DNA from: Balneolaceae bacterium
GTDB taxonomy: Bacteria; Bacteroidota; Rhodothermia; Balneolales; Cyclonatronaceae
Length of the DNA: 58,250 nucleotides
Assembly: GCA_007694035.1 (NCBI GenBank)
Contig: RECM01000139.1
Coordinates: 1-58,250, forward strand
Direction: 5' to 3'
Part shown: positions 9,613 to 19,781 of the stretch, piece after piece
Position numbering within the stretch: position 1 is the stretch's first letter
Layout: every line of letters begins with the position of its first letter
Translations under genes and position numbers: made by a program
Notes under the pieces: generated by a model
Database searches by the model: none
Told to the model about the DNA's origin: nothing
Seen by the model: only the letters and a program-made list of their open reading frames with translations

Positions 9613-9690
9613 AAATACCTTTACAGGGTACGATTATCGGGTACATTTATGGGGTACCCGAAATGGGTATTATTAAATGGTATCATTGAT
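9613..9690. repeat. 13-bp tandem repeat array (GGGTAC-type units) in the leader of a redoxin gene
   Basis: Units at 9626 gggtacgattatc, 9639 gggtacatttatg, 9652 gggtacccgaaat, 9665 gggtattattaaa, 9678 tggtatcattgat; weaker unit at 9613 aaatacctttaca; exact 13-bp spacing. Confidence 0.85.
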
Positions 9691-9754
9691 ACCGGAGAAC
9701 CTGATAACCGGTTTAATAAATTAGCCGGACCGATAATTAAACGAGGAGAACATT

Positions 9755-10330
9755 ATGGCTGTACAATCGACCATGCTTGAAATCGGAACAACGGCACCCG
9801 ATTTTACCCTTCCTGATACGGATGGGAAGATGCTGAGCCGCGATCATTTCAAAGGTAAAAAAGGGCTGCTGGTAATATTTTTGAGCAATCACTGTCCTTT
9901 TGTGAAGCATATCCGCCATGTACTGCGGGATGTTGCAGAAGAGTATCAGAAAAAGGATGTGGGCGTTGTGGCCATTATGAGCAACAATGTGCAGACCCAC
10001 CCGGACGACAGTCCCGCGAAAATGGCCCAAGAGGTAGAAAACATCGGCTATACCTTTCCGTATCTGTACGATGAAACCCAGCTGGTGGCCAAAGCCTACC
10101 GTGCGGCCTGCACACCAGACCTGTACCTGTTTAACAGTGAATTCAAACTGGTCTACCGCGGCCAGTTCGATGGCAGCCGTCCGGGAAACCAGGTGCCGGT
10201 AACCGGTATGGACCTGAAAAAAGCCCTCGATGCCATGCTTGCGGGCGAACAGGTTCCTGAAAACCAGATTCCCAGTGTGGGATGTAATATAAAATGGAAG
10301 CCCGGTAACGAACCCGACTATTTTGGATAA
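9755..10330 (+). CDS. Thioredoxin/peroxiredoxin-like (AhpC/TSA) family protein
   Basis: IGTTAPDFTLPDTDGKMLSRDHFKGKKGLLVIFLSNHCPFVKHIRHVL; AACTPDLYLFN. Confidence 0.88.
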   Translation: MAVQSTMLEIGTTAPDFTLPDTDGKMLSRDHFKGKKGLLVIFLSNHCPFVKHIRHVLRDVAEEYQKKDVGVVAIMSNNVQTHPDDSPAKMAQEVENIGYTFPYLYDETQLVAKAYRAACTPDLYLFNSEFKLVYRGQFDGSRPGNQVPVTGMDLKKALDAMLAGEQVPENQIPSVGCNIKWKPGNEPDYFG

Positions 10331-11018
10331 AACCTACAGGTCTCAGACCAGTCCCATGCCGTTGAATTATCTTACCCCTGAAGAGCTTGCTGCCATGCGC
10401 AGCGATTACAAAATGCACACGTTCGATGAAGAGGATGCCGGAGCTGATCCGCTCATGCTGTTTGACCGATGGTTTAACGAGGCACGCAAGGCGGACATCA
10501 AAGAGCCGAACGCCACCGCACTGGCAACGGTTTCGGCCGGGGGCCTGCCTTCTTCGCGCATCATCCTGATCAAAGCGTTCAATGAGCGCGGTCTTGCATT
10601 CTATACCAACCTGGGCAGCCGGAAAGCTGTTGAACTGGAAGATACCGGCCGCGCGGCCCTCTGTTTCCACTGGAAAGAGCTTGAGCGGCAGGTGAGGGTT
10701 GAGGGAACTGTTGAGCGTGTATCAGACGACGAGGCTGAAGCCTATTTCAAATCGAGACCGTTCGACAGCAAGATCGGTGCGTGGGCTTCAAAACAGAGCG
10801 ATGTGGTTGCCGGTGGCCGGGAGGAACTGGAAAAACGGTTTGATGCGCTTAAAAAGCAGTACGAAAATCACGATGTACCGAAACCGCCCTTCTGGGGCGG
10901 GTACAGAGTGGTGCCCCATGCCTGGGAGTTCTGGCAGGGCAGAACGGGACGGATGCACGACCGTTTCAGGTATGTACTGCAGGATGGCACCTGGCGGCGC
11001 AGCAGGCTCAGCCCGTGA
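10323..11018 (+). CDS. pdxH: Pyridoxamine 5'-phosphate oxidase (ATG at 10356 is an alternative start)
   Basis: PNATALATVSAGGLPSSRIILIKAFNERGLAFYTNLGSRKAVEL, FHWKELERQVRVEGTVERV, PPFWGGYRVVPHAWEFWQGRTGRMHDRFRY. Confidence 0.95.
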   Translation: MDKTYRSQTSPMPLNYLTPEELAAMRSDYKMHTFDEEDAGADPLMLFDRWFNEARKADIKEPNATALATVSAGGLPSSRIILIKAFNERGLAFYTNLGSRKAVELEDTGRAALCFHWKELERQVRVEGTVERVSDDEAEAYFKSRPFDSKIGAWASKQSDVVAGGREELEKRFDALKKQYENHDVPKPPFWGGYRVVPHAWEFWQGRTGRMHDRFRYVLQDGTWRRSRLSP

Positions 11019-11150
11019 GATATTGGTTCGGAATGAAGGGACGGCGGGGAACCCAACGGGTTTCAGGATGTATTTTATGCTGATGGGAATTTTCGCCGGG
11101 ATGTTATAATTTCGGTCATCTTCTACAAACATAACGGCAACAGGTTCGAT

Positions 11151-11804
11151 ATGGCCAAGAATAAACTGCAGCGTTACGAGGATATCAAATATCTGGATAA
11201 CGTTATTGAGATGGATGAGCACAATTTCACCGAACCGGGCGAGGTAAGGGGGCGCTGGTCACTGTATTTCGGAAATGATAACCCGATCGTGCTCGAGCTG
11301 GCTTGCGGCAAGGGTGAATACACCCGTGAGCTCGCCAAACGGAATCCCGGCCGGAACTACATCGGGATCGACCGGAAGGGCGACCGGATCTGGAAAGGGG
11401 CGGTTGATTCCCTGGAAAATGAACTCGATAACGTGCGGTTTCTGCGCATCCATATCGACCACATCACCAGTTACTTTGCACCTTCAGAGGTGGATGAAAT
11501 CTGGATCACCTTCCCGGATCCGCAGATGAAGAAAGAACGCAAGCGGCTCACCTCGCCCATGTTCATCGACAGGTACCGCCAGATCATGAAACCGGGGGGC
11601 ATCATCCATCTTAAAACAGACAGCCACGTGCTCTATGAGTACACCTCCGAGATCATCCGTGAGCTGAACCTGGAGATCATCAGGGTAATTCCCGACATCT
11701 ACCGGCTCGACAGGCTGCCGGATGACCTCGACATACGCACATACTACGAGGAGAGCCATTTGAAGTCAGGTAAAACGATTCGCTATATCAGTTTTGCGGT
11801 CTGA
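11151..11804 (+). CDS. trmB: tRNA (guanine-N7-)-methyltransferase
   Basis: LELACGKGEYTRELAKRNPGRNYIGIDRKGDRIWKG; TFPDPQMKKERKRLTSPMFIDRYRQIMKPGGIIHLKTDS. Confidence 0.95.
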   Translation: MAKNKLQRYEDIKYLDNVIEMDEHNFTEPGEVRGRWSLYFGNDNPIVLELACGKGEYTRELAKRNPGRNYIGIDRKGDRIWKGAVDSLENELDNVRFLRIHIDHITSYFAPSEVDEIWITFPDPQMKKERKRLTSPMFIDRYRQIMKPGGIIHLKTDSHVLYEYTSEIIRELNLEIIRVIPDIYRLDRLPDDLDIRTYYEESHLKSGKTIRYISFAV

Positions 11805-11959
11805 GTTCGGGGGGCCTTATGTAAGAGCCTCTTTACTTAAGATTGCCGGTCTAAGGCTATGCCACAGATGAATGCGGCTGAATAACCCGACCTGCGCTAC
11901 GGCATTTTCGAGGTTTTACAGTTCCGTATTCCCAGGATTGTCGTTGTGGTGTGAGCGCA

Positions 11960-12694
11960 TCACCTTGCCATAAAACCACCATCCACCAACATGATTGCAC
12001 CGATGGTACTTCTGGATTCGTCGGAAGCCAGATATACTGCCATGGCAGCGACTTCTTCAGGCTCGACCATTCGGCCATGCGCCTGGCGCTGTTTCATGGC
12101 TTCCCGTTTGGCTTCAGGGTCTGCCATCTGAGAGGTTATATGTTGTACCCATGGCGTGTTGACCGTTCCGGGCGCTATTGCGTTAATGCGAATGCCCTCT
12201 TTGGCGTGGTCGATAGCGGCAGCTTTGGTGAGCGCTGTCACCCCTCCCTTTGTTGCACAGTATGCGGCCCGTTCATACAAACCGGCCAGGCCACCAATGC
12301 TGCTCATATTGATTACAGAACCACCGGATTGCTGTTTCTGCATGGCCTGAACAGCATATTTCAGACCAAGGAAAACACCTTTCAGGTTAACACGCACCAT
12401 CCTGTCGAAATCGTCGGGTTCCGTGTCGGTTACAGTTCCGGCCATTCCTATACCGGCATTGTTTACCATAACATCAAGACCACCGAACAGGGCTGTTGCC
12501 TTTTCAACAAGCTGCCTCACTGAATCAGGGTCACCCACATCGGTCATTACATATTCGGTCCCGTCAAAGTCGGGCGGATTGAGGTCACCGACCATAACAC
12601 GGGCACCCTCATTCAGAAATCGCTGCACAATGGCTTTACCGATGCCGGCCGAACCACCGGTTACGATGCATCTTTTTTGATCAAGTCGCTTCAT
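11960..12694 (-). CDS. SDR family oxidoreductase
   Basis: CIVTGGSAGIGKAIVQRF, NNAGIGMAG, YCATKGGVTALTKAAAIDHAKEGIRINAIAPG. Confidence 0.92.
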   Translation of the reverse strand: MKRLDQKRCIVTGGSAGIGKAIVQRFLNEGARVMVGDLNPPDFDGTEYVMTDVGDPDSVRQLVEKATALFGGLDVMVNNAGIGMAGTVTDTEPDDFDRMVRVNLKGVFLGLKYAVQAMQKQQSGGSVINMSSIGGLAGLYERAAYCATKGGVTALTKAAAIDHAKEGIRINAIAPGTVNTPWVQHITSQMADPEAKREAMKQRQAHGRMVEPEEVAAMAVYLASDESRSTIGAIMLVDGGFMAR

Positions 12695-13533
12695 AGGGCA
12701 AGAATCCTGTTGTTCAGTTCACCAATGCCCTCAATGCGGGTGCGCATGGTGTCGCCTGGTTTCAGATAGATTGGAGGGGTACGGCTAAACCCGACTCCCG
12801 AGGGAGTGCCCGTCGCTATGATATCGCCGGGTTCGAGTGTACACCATTTCGACAACTCACTGATGAGTGTGGCCACGCCGAAGATCATATCTTTTGTGCT
12901 GGCCTGTTGCAAAATCTGCCCGTTTACTTCGCAGCTGATGTCGAGGTTTTGTGGATCGGCAATCTCGCCGGCCGGCACGATAACGGGACCCATTGGGCAG
13001 AAGGTATCAAGTGATTTTCCCCGCACCCATTGTCCGTCGGCGAACTGCAGATCCCTGGCCGATACGTCATTAATTACAGTATATCCGAAAACGGATTCGA
13101 GGGCGCTTCCGACAGGTATATCCCGGGTTTTTTCACCGATAACCACCCCGAGTTCAACCTCGTAATCCACCCTGGAGGTAATTTCTACGGGTATGCGAAC
13201 CGGGTCGGCCGGCCCCGTGATGCTGCTGCTGAATTTGGTGAAAACGAGAGGTGATTTGGGCACCTCCATCTTCGATTCGGCCGCGTGGTCAATATAGTTC
13301 AGGCCGATGGCGATTATTTTGCCGGGATCCGTGATGGGTGCAGAAAAATCAGAATTTCCCGGCAAAGCGGCGAAGGTGGCATCAGTCAGCTTGTTGAGAA
13401 CACGCTGCCTTCCGGGATTCCCGATACGGATAAATTCCCTGAGTGAGCCGGTAAATCCCAGGCTTTCAAGCGTTGTGTAACCGGCATCGACAATAACGAT
13501 GGCACTTCCGTTTTTTAAAGTTGCAAACCTCAT
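12691..13533 (-). CDS. Fumarylacetoacetate hydrolase family protein (2,4-diketo-3-deoxy-sugar-acid hydrolase candidate)
   Basis: AIGLNYIDHAAESKMEVPKSPLVFTKFSSSITGP, VDYEVELGVVIG, GYTVINDVSARDLQFADGQWVRGKSLDTFCPMGP, GDIIATGTPSGVG; 4-bp overlap with the downstream SDR. Confidence 0.92.
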   Translation of the reverse strand: MRFATLKNGSAIVIVDAGYTTLESLGFTGSLREFIRIGNPGRQRVLNKLTDATFAALPGNSDFSAPITDPGKIIAIGLNYIDHAAESKMEVPKSPLVFTKFSSSITGPADPVRIPVEITSRVDYEVELGVVIGEKTRDIPVGSALESVFGYTVINDVSARDLQFADGQWVRGKSLDTFCPMGPVIVPAGEIADPQNLDISCEVNGQILQQASTKDMIFGVATLISELSKWCTLEPGDIIATGTPSGVGFSRTPPIYLKPGDTMRTRIEGIGELNNRILAL

Positions 13534-13543
13534 AAAATCAATG

Positions 13544-14608
13544 TTATTCGTTAAAAAAATTTGTATTGAAAGGGATGTTGATGGCTATTCCATTGCCGGA
13601 CAGCTCTAACGATTCACCCGAGAAACGGATGTCTCCGACTTTTTCCAGATTTTGTGGACGTTCAACCACGCCGAAAGCGTACCTGATTTCGGTAGTATCT
13701 CCATTAAGGTCGAGGCTGGTGGGGATACCGGCATCGGAAACCGGATTCGGGGCAACTGAAGCCCGGTGCCCGAGGTGGAAATACGACCGGCATTCCTCTA
13801 TACCGATCACTCGTTTATGTGTGCCGTTAAATGGAGGGTAGTAGCGCCCGCCGTTGCTCATCCACAGTGTGGTTGACGGCAGAACGGAAGCATCTTTCAA
13901 TGCAAACCAGATCCAGTTTTCGTCACGGCACACTGCAGCCGACCAGGCTGGCAATATACCCGGATCTGAACTTAGCATGAGTAGGTCTTCATGGGGTTCA
14001 GGCAGCGGATAAACAGACAGGTCCCGGGTACGGCCATCGGCGAGCGGTGTTTGTTCCAGTTTACGGAACCGGGTGTTGTAAGCGAGAAGCGATTTTCCCA
14101 TGGCGGGATCAACCTCGACCGGATCCGGTGGGGTTGCAATATACCGGTAGCCGGAGAAGGAGAGCTGCAATCCGGATCTGGCTTTCAGCATCAGGTGGTG
14201 TGCAACGGGCAGTTTTCCGCGGCCGCCCTTAAAAACATGCTTTTGATAAACAACGGGATGATCGGGTACAAGTTCAATGTGTTTAAACAGTGTGGCACCG
14301 CAGATTTCCGGCCGAAGTTTCCACTGGCCTTTCTGATCAAGGATTTCGACAGGTTCCCAGATATCGTTAGCCGATGCGCCGTGAGGACGGGTTTCGGCCG
14401 GATCTGCATCAGCCGCGCCGAAAGGTGCACAGAAAAAATCGCCCCGAAGGTTTTTCAGCATGGGGGGCAGATCGTTTAAATCGTCGCGCCCCGCCCAATG
14501 CGCGGTATGAAGTGGCGAAAAACGACCGTCGAAGGTGACCTCGTCGAGAAAGCCGCAGAGCTCATGGAAGATGAGCTGTACCCGGCCGGATTTCAGCCGT
14601 GTTGCCAT
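13544..14608 (-). CDS. Hypothetical protein; weak resemblance to aldose-mutarotase-like beta-sandwich proteins
   Basis: 354-aa ORF in operon context; LRGDFFCAPFG, HVFKGGRGKLPVAHHLML; overlaps the upstream MBL gene by 16 bp. Fold assignment is tentative. Confidence 0.7.
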   Translation of the reverse strand: MATRLKSGRVQLIFHELCGFLDEVTFDGRFSPLHTAHWAGRDDLNDLPPMLKNLRGDFFCAPFGAADADPAETRPHGASANDIWEPVEILDQKGQWKLRPEICGATLFKHIELVPDHPVVYQKHVFKGGRGKLPVAHHLMLKARSGLQLSFSGYRYIATPPDPVEVDPAMGKSLLAYNTRFRKLEQTPLADGRTRDLSVYPLPEPHEDLLMLSSDPGILPAWSAAVCRDENWIWFALKDASVLPSTTLWMSNGGRYYPPFNGTHKRVIGIEECRSYFHLGHRASVAPNPVSDAGIPTSLDLNGDTTEIRYAFGVVERPQNLEKVGDIRFSGESLELSGNGIAINIPFNTNFFNE

Positions 14609-15483
14609 AACCCACCCTCATTTCTGATCAGACCTGCATTCTCAAGTTCGGCAAGCTGCACGCTGATCATGGCATAGCCCCTGAATTCAAGATCTTTATG
14701 CATTTTACTGCAAACTGTTTTCCAGATAGTGGTTAAATCGTTTCCATTAACCGCATCGAGCGTATGATCGCGGACCTGATCTAAAAATGACCGGGTTTCA
14801 TTTATCACAGCCATGGCCTGGCCCGCGTCAAGAGGGTTAAAATGTGCGGCATAAACACTTTTTGCCCGGCCGCTTTCCAGTAAATTCTCAATTTTGTGAA
14901 GGCTGTTGTGAAAACCTGAGGCAGTTTGAAAACCGTGAAAGAAAGGGGCTTTCAATGCCAGGAACAGATCACCCATGAACAGGATTCCGGTGCTATGCTC
15001 CAGAAAGGCAAGTTCCTCCAGTTTGTGGCCGGGCACGGCAATGGTTTCCAGTACGGTTTCCCCACCGGGTCTGATCAGGTCGCCCTCCCGTAGTGTGATA
15101 TCGACCCTGACCGGCTCATCCATAATGCTTCTTACTTCGGCTGCCTGTCCCGGGGTGTAATCCCCGGTCTCTTCCTGCAAGCAGAATTCGCGGATGTGGG
15201 TTTCATAGTCTTCAATCCAGGGCAGTGCGCCGCCTGCCAGGAACGTTGCTCCGGTATGATCGCGCACCGCTCTGTTACACCCGATGTGATCGGCATGGGC
15301 ATGTGTAATAAGAACATACCGGATGCCTCCGGCCTTATCACACATGGAGAGGATTTCATTTTTCATGGGAGTGATACCGGTGTCGATGAGTACGCTGAAA
15401 TGTGAACCTTCGATGGCATACACATGCAGGGGTACATCCGGCATCAGTACGACTCCTGTATGGTGGATTTTCGGTTTGTTCAT
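14593..15483 (-). CDS. MBL-fold metallo-hydrolase
   Basis: [54 protein letters not shown]. Confidence 0.92.
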   Translation of the reverse strand: MNKPKIHHTGVVLMPDVPLHVYAIEGSHFSVLIDTGITPMKNEILSMCDKAGGIRYVLITHAHADHIGCNRAVRDHTGATFLAGGALPWIEDYETHIREFCLQEETGDYTPGQAAEVRSIMDEPVRVDITLREGDLIRPGGETVLETIAVPGHKLEELAFLEHSTGILFMGDLFLALKAPFFHGFQTASGFHNSLHKIENLLESGRAKSVYAAHFNPLDAGQAMAVINETRSFLDQVRDHTLDAVNGNDLTTIWKTVCSKMHKDLEFRGYAMISVQLAELENAGLIRNEGGLWQHG

Positions 15484-16703
15484 GGTTTTGCAAATCGGGT
15501 TTCGGGCATGATGCAGTACCAGCCAGGTCGCTGGGGGTCGCGGTCGTAGGGATATCCACCGGTTTCCCTGAACAGTTCGGCATACCTGGCAATCTTATCG
15601 GGATCGGGTTCAACTCCGAGGCCGGGACCCGTGGGCACACTGATACATCCATTTTCATACTGGAGTTTGCCGCCTTTGAGAATGTCGTCGGAGAGGTGAT
15701 GGTAATGGGCGTCGGCGGCGAAGGAGAGATTGGGTATGCATGCGCCCAGGTGAAGCATGGTGGCCAGTTGTATGCCCAGTTCGCCGGAGCTGTGCACCGC
15801 GGTTCCCCATTGAAAGGTTTCAAGAACAGCCGCCGCCTTCCAGGCCTGGCGAAGTCCGCCCCAGAAGGTAGTGTCGAGCAGTATTACATCTACCGATTCT
15901 GTACGGATATTTGCGGCCAGCTGCTCGAAATTAATCACTACCGTATTCGTTGCGGTTGGTATTCGTACAAAATGACGGACCCTCCGCATGCCCTCGAGAC
16001 CGAAGGTGGGGTCTTCGAAATAGTCATTGTTCAGGTGCTCGATCGCTTTTCCAACGCGGATGGCCTCTTCGACGCTCCATACGCTGTTGGGATCAAGCCG
16101 TAGTCTGTCGCCGGGAAATGCTTCAGCCAGCGCGTGATAAACCTCAATATCATGGTTGGGCGGGAATACTCCGCCCTTGAGTTTGTGCGTGGTGAAGCCG
16201 TGCTGTTCATTCAAAAGGCGGGCATGTTGTACGATCTGTTCCGCCGACGTTTCACTGCCGGTACTGCCATCGGACGAGGGCCCCCGGTAGAAAATGTAGC
16301 TTGCAAAGGGGATTTGCTCGCGCAGGGAACCGCCTAGCAGGTCACAGGCACGGATATCCAGGAATTTGCCTGCAATATCGATGCAGGCAAATTCAATGGC
16401 AGCATGTAATTGGTACCGGTAGTTGTACAGCGAACCGACCGGGTTCATGATCTTCCAGCGTAGTTGTTCAAGTTGCAGGGGGTCGTGGCCAATCAGGTAG
16501 GGTTTCAGCCCTTCGATGGCGTCGCGGGCCGAAGCGCCGCCTCCGCCCATCTCCCCCCAACCGGTGATACCGGCATCGGTGTGGATTTCGACCAGGGTGC
16601 GTACAAACCGGCCCCAGTGTGAACCGTTGGCGTGCCTGAGTGGAGCTTCAAGCGGTACGGCTACAGTTGTGGCTTTAATATCGGTTATTTTGAGTTGTTT
16701 CAT
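15480..16703 (-). CDS. Enolase superfamily sugar-acid dehydratase (glucarate-dehydratase-like)
   Basis: [94 protein letters not shown]. Confidence 0.87.
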   Translation of the reverse strand: MKQLKITDIKATTVAVPLEAPLRHANGSHWGRFVRTLVEIHTDAGITGWGEMGGGGASARDAIEGLKPYLIGHDPLQLEQLRWKIMNPVGSLYNYRYQLHAAIEFACIDIAGKFLDIRACDLLGGSLREQIPFASYIFYRGPSSDGSTGSETSAEQIVQHARLLNEQHGFTTHKLKGGVFPPNHDIEVYHALAEAFPGDRLRLDPNSVWSVEEAIRVGKAIEHLNNDYFEDPTFGLEGMRRVRHFVRIPTATNTVVINFEQLAANIRTESVDVILLDTTFWGGLRQAWKAAAVLETFQWGTAVHSSGELGIQLATMLHLGACIPNLSFAADAHYHHLSDDILKGGKLQYENGCISVPTGPGLGVEPDPDKIARYAELFRETGGYPYDRDPQRPGWYCIMPETRFAKP

Positions 16704-16705
16704 GA

Positions 16706-17503
16706 TTACTCCGCCGGTGATCCGCTTATGGGCAACAACAATCCGCCGTCTGCTATTAGTGTTGATCCGGTTACATTTGCAGCTCCTGGTCCGGCAAGAA
16801 AGGCCACAATTTCGGCAATGTCAACAGGCTGCGCGATACGTCCAAGCGGGTGCATCTGTTCGATCACCTTCCATAATTTTTCAGGATTTGGATCCGATTG
16901 AACAGCATTCTGCAACATGGGAGTGTTAACGGATCCTGGAGCAACACCATTAACCCTGACGCCATATTCGGCCATATCAAGTGCCATGGCCCGTATAAAC
17001 CCGATGAGCGCATGCTTGGACGTGGTGTAGGCAAGCACATTTTTCTGAGTGGCAAAACCCTGTACCGAACTCATAACCACGATGGCTCCCCGGGTTTTTT
17101 TGAGGTGAGGGATGCAGGCTTTACAGGAATGGAAAACACTTTTCAGATTTGCGTTCATTACCTCATCCCACATTTCGGTTGTTGTGGTATCGACGGTGCC
17201 ATAGCGCTGAATGCCCGCGTTGCAGCTAAGTATATCGACACGTTCGTAGGTGTGAAGCACTTCTTCAATGGCTTTCACCACATTCTTCCACACGGAAAGG
17301 TCTGCAGCATGGAAGGAGGCGATTTGACCATTATCTGTTATCGTTTTGGCGAGCCGTTCACCTTTATCACTGTCTTTGTCTAAAATGGCGATGGATGCGC
17401 CACGCGACGCGAGCAAAAGGGCGACGCCCTCGCCGATTCCGCTAGCCCCACCGGTAACAACAGCCACTTTATTTCTGAAATCTTCGCGCATATATAAGGA
17501 CAT
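16706..17503 (-). CDS. SDR family oxidoreductase
   Basis: [80 protein letters not shown]. Confidence 0.92.
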   Translation of the reverse strand: MSLYMREDFRNKVAVVTGGASGIGEGVALLLASRGASIAILDKDSDKGERLAKTITDNGQIASFHAADLSVWKNVVKAIEEVLHTYERVDILSCNAGIQRYGTVDTTTTEMWDEVMNANLKSVFHSCKACIPHLKKTRGAIVVMSSVQGFATQKNVLAYTTSKHALIGFIRAMALDMAEYGVRVNGVAPGSVNTPMLQNAVQSDPNPEKLWKVIEQMHPLGRIAQPVDIAEIVAFLAGPGAANVTGSTLIADGGLLLPISGSPAE

Positions 17504-17513
17504 GATATATAAA

Positions 17514-17529
17514 TTATGTTAGAACATAA
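17514..17529. promoter_or_regulatory. Candidate operator: perfect inverted repeat TTATGTT-AG-AACATAA in a divergent promoter region
   Basis: Read directly: ttatgttagaacataa at 17514-17529 between the SDR start (17503) and the GntR start (17674). Confidence 0.5.
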
Positions 17530-17673
17530 CAAAGTATGTACCTAATTCTGAACATGTATCAAAGTTTGTATTGGAACCGCTTTTCTAAACCATAATCTGA
17601 TATTATGAAAAATATAACAGTAATCTTGTAATGTTCAATTCACTTTTTTACTTTGATAAAACAAACCATATGT

Positions 17674-18438
17674 ATGAACATTCCAACAAGCAAATCAACA
17701 AAGATCGGACCGCTGGATCATGACAGCTATATTCCGCTCTACATTCAGGCTGAAACCATACTCAGGGAGCTAATCCAGGAGCAGGAATATCAGGACGGAA
17801 AGTTGCTTCCCGATGAAATGTCGCTGGCCGGTATGATGGGTATTTCCAGAAATACGGTACGTCAGGCCATGGACCGCATTGTGAATGATGGCCTCCTTAG
17901 CAGAAAGAAAGGTGTGGGGACCCGTGTTTCGGTTCGTACTGTTACCACCGACCTGGATCACTGGCACAGTTTTACCCACGAAATGACCGGGCAGGGCATT
18001 CCCATAGAGAACCTGAAAACAACTGTGGAATGGGAACTGGCGCCAGATTCCGTTGTGACTTTTCTTGGCATACCGGAAAACCGGCCGGTACTCAAGGTCG
18101 ATCGTCTGCGCAGGCTCGACCGTGCCGGCCTTGTATACTTCAGCTCCTGGCTGCATCCACGGCTTAACCTTAGTGGAACCGAAGATTTCGCGAACATACC
18201 TCTGTATGATATTCTGGAAAAAGAGTGCAGAACTGTCCCCGAGTTATCGGAAGAAGAGATTCGTGCGAGGGGTGCAGAAACCGCCGAAGCAAAACTGCTG
18301 AAGATTCGCCCCGGTGCTCATGTGCTGCTGCGTACCCGCAGGGTATATGATGAAGCAAACAGGCCCATCGAGTACAACACGGGTGTGTACGATGCAGAAC
18401 TGTTCAGTTACAGGATCAAAATAAAACGACCACGTTAA
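17674..18438 (+). CDS. GntR family transcriptional regulator with UTRA domain
   Basis: PLYIQAETILRELIQEQEYQDGKLLPDEMSLAGMMGISRNTVRQAMDRIVNDGLLSRKKGVGTRV, then a UTRA-like effector region; ATG at 17674 preferred over 17653. Confidence 0.92.
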   Translation: MNIPTSKSTKIGPLDHDSYIPLYIQAETILRELIQEQEYQDGKLLPDEMSLAGMMGISRNTVRQAMDRIVNDGLLSRKKGVGTRVSVRTVTTDLDHWHSFTHEMTGQGIPIENLKTTVEWELAPDSVVTFLGIPENRPVLKVDRLRRLDRAGLVYFSSWLHPRLNLSGTEDFANIPLYDILEKECRTVPELSEEEIRARGAETAEAKLLKIRPGAHVLLRTRRVYDEANRPIEYNTGVYDAELFSYRIKIKRPR

Positions 18439-19781
18439 TGCTTCGATCCGTCTCCCTTTACCGGGTGGTTCTTGCTGTCGCACTGTTTACAGTCGCTATG
18501 GTCGCGGCATGTGGACCTGTTTCGCGGGATACGGTATCCGACAGGGTACAGATTAAGTATTGGTATGTGTCGGGTGCCACGGAACAGGTGCCTCTGAGTG
18601 TTACCCTTTTCAATGCATCGCAGGATTCGATCGAGGTGATTCCGGTTGCCATTCCATGGAAAGAGCATGAAAAAAAGGTGCTTACGGCAATTCTGAGTGG
18701 CGATCCTCCCGACATCATCAACCTGGTTACACCAATCGTGAAATGGGCGTCGCGCATGGCTCTGCAGCCCCTTGATGAAAAGATCGCCGGATCGGATAGG
18801 GGCGAAGAAGATTTTTATCCTGCCAACTGGGACGATGTTACCTGGATGGGCAGTGTTTTCGGGTTACCCATGCATACCGCATCGTACGCTTTCTTTTTTA
18901 ATAAAGACCATTTCAGGCAGGCCGGGCTCGATCCCGATATGCCACCCGATACATGGGACGATGTACTGAATATGGCACGCAAGCTGGATACCCGCGACGC
19001 GATGAACAGGATAACCCGTATGGGGTTTCTGCCGGATTATGGTAACCTTCAGACCCCCATCCTGATGGCATGGCAGCAGGATATGGATTTTCTGAAGGGT
19101 GATACCCTGGTAAATCTGAACGACAAAGCGCTTATTGCTGCCATGGACTGGATGGAATCGTTTTATGAGCCGTTTACCCTGCACGAACTGCTTGGTTTTC
19201 AGGCCGGTCTGGGACTCGCCGATCAGCACGGTTTTATATCAGGCAGGATCAGCATGATGGTGCTTGACAATACTTTTCTCGATCAGATTGGCCGGTATAA
19301 TCCCGGCATAGATTATGGTGTTGCAGCTATACCAACCTGGCCCGGATATCCTGAGGTGAGTTCAACAGGTACCTGGTGGGTGGCCATACCACGGGGAGCT
19401 GCAAATCCGGAAGAAGCCTGGGCATTTATGGAATTTGCTACCAGTGCCGAAACCCAGATTTACGAAGCACTTAATATGAAGGAAAACCTGTTTCCCGCCA
19501 ACCGGGCGGCCCTTACAGATTCCACCTTCCTGATGGTACATCCCACTCATGAAATGTTTACCCGTATGCTGGCCGTGGCCAGGTCACCCTCCGTAGTGCC
19601 GATGGCACACGATCTTTTCTGGAGGGAATACGGAGCGGCAAGAGAATCGATAAAATATGGCAGGCGTACGCCTGGTCAGGCCCTGATGCAAGCCGAGAGA
19701 AGAATACAGAGAGAGCTCAACGATGCCATAGAATACGACCGTTTTGTGCGTTCGCGGATGGATTTTGGGGGTATGCCATGA
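18438..19781 (+). CDS. Extracellular sugar-binding protein of ABC transporter (family 1)
   Basis: Lipobox-like VAAC near the N-terminus, solute-binding protein features (ILSGDPPDIINLVTPIVKWASRMALQPLDEKI; GTWWVAIPRGAANPEEAWAFMEFATS); start overlaps the GntR stop (TAATG). Confidence 0.9.
   Translation: MLRSVSLYRVVLAVALFTVAMVAACGPVSRDTVSDRVQIKYWYVSGATEQVPLSVTLFNASQDSIEVIPVAIPWKEHEKKVLTAILSGDPPDIINLVTPIVKWASRMALQPLDEKIAGSDRGEEDFYPANWDDVTWMGSVFGLPMHTASYAFFFNKDHFRQAGLDPDMPPDTWDDVLNMARKLDTRDAMNRITRMGFLPDYGNLQTPILMAWQQDMDFLKGDTLVNLNDKALIAAMDWMESFYEPFTLHELLGFQAGLGLADQHGFISGRISMMVLDNTFLDQIGRYNPGIDYGVAAIPTWPGYPEVSSTGTWWVAIPRGAANPEEAWAFMEFATSAETQIYEALNMKENLFPANRAALTDSTFLMVHPTHEMFTRMLAVARSPSVVPMAHDLFWREYGAARESIKYGRRTPGQALMQAERRIQRELNDAIEYDRFVRSRMDFGGMP

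Noticed and set aside
9553-9780. 75-aa ORF before the redoxin gene
   Set aside because: Runs through the 13-bp repeat array and overlaps the redoxin start; likely fortuitous.
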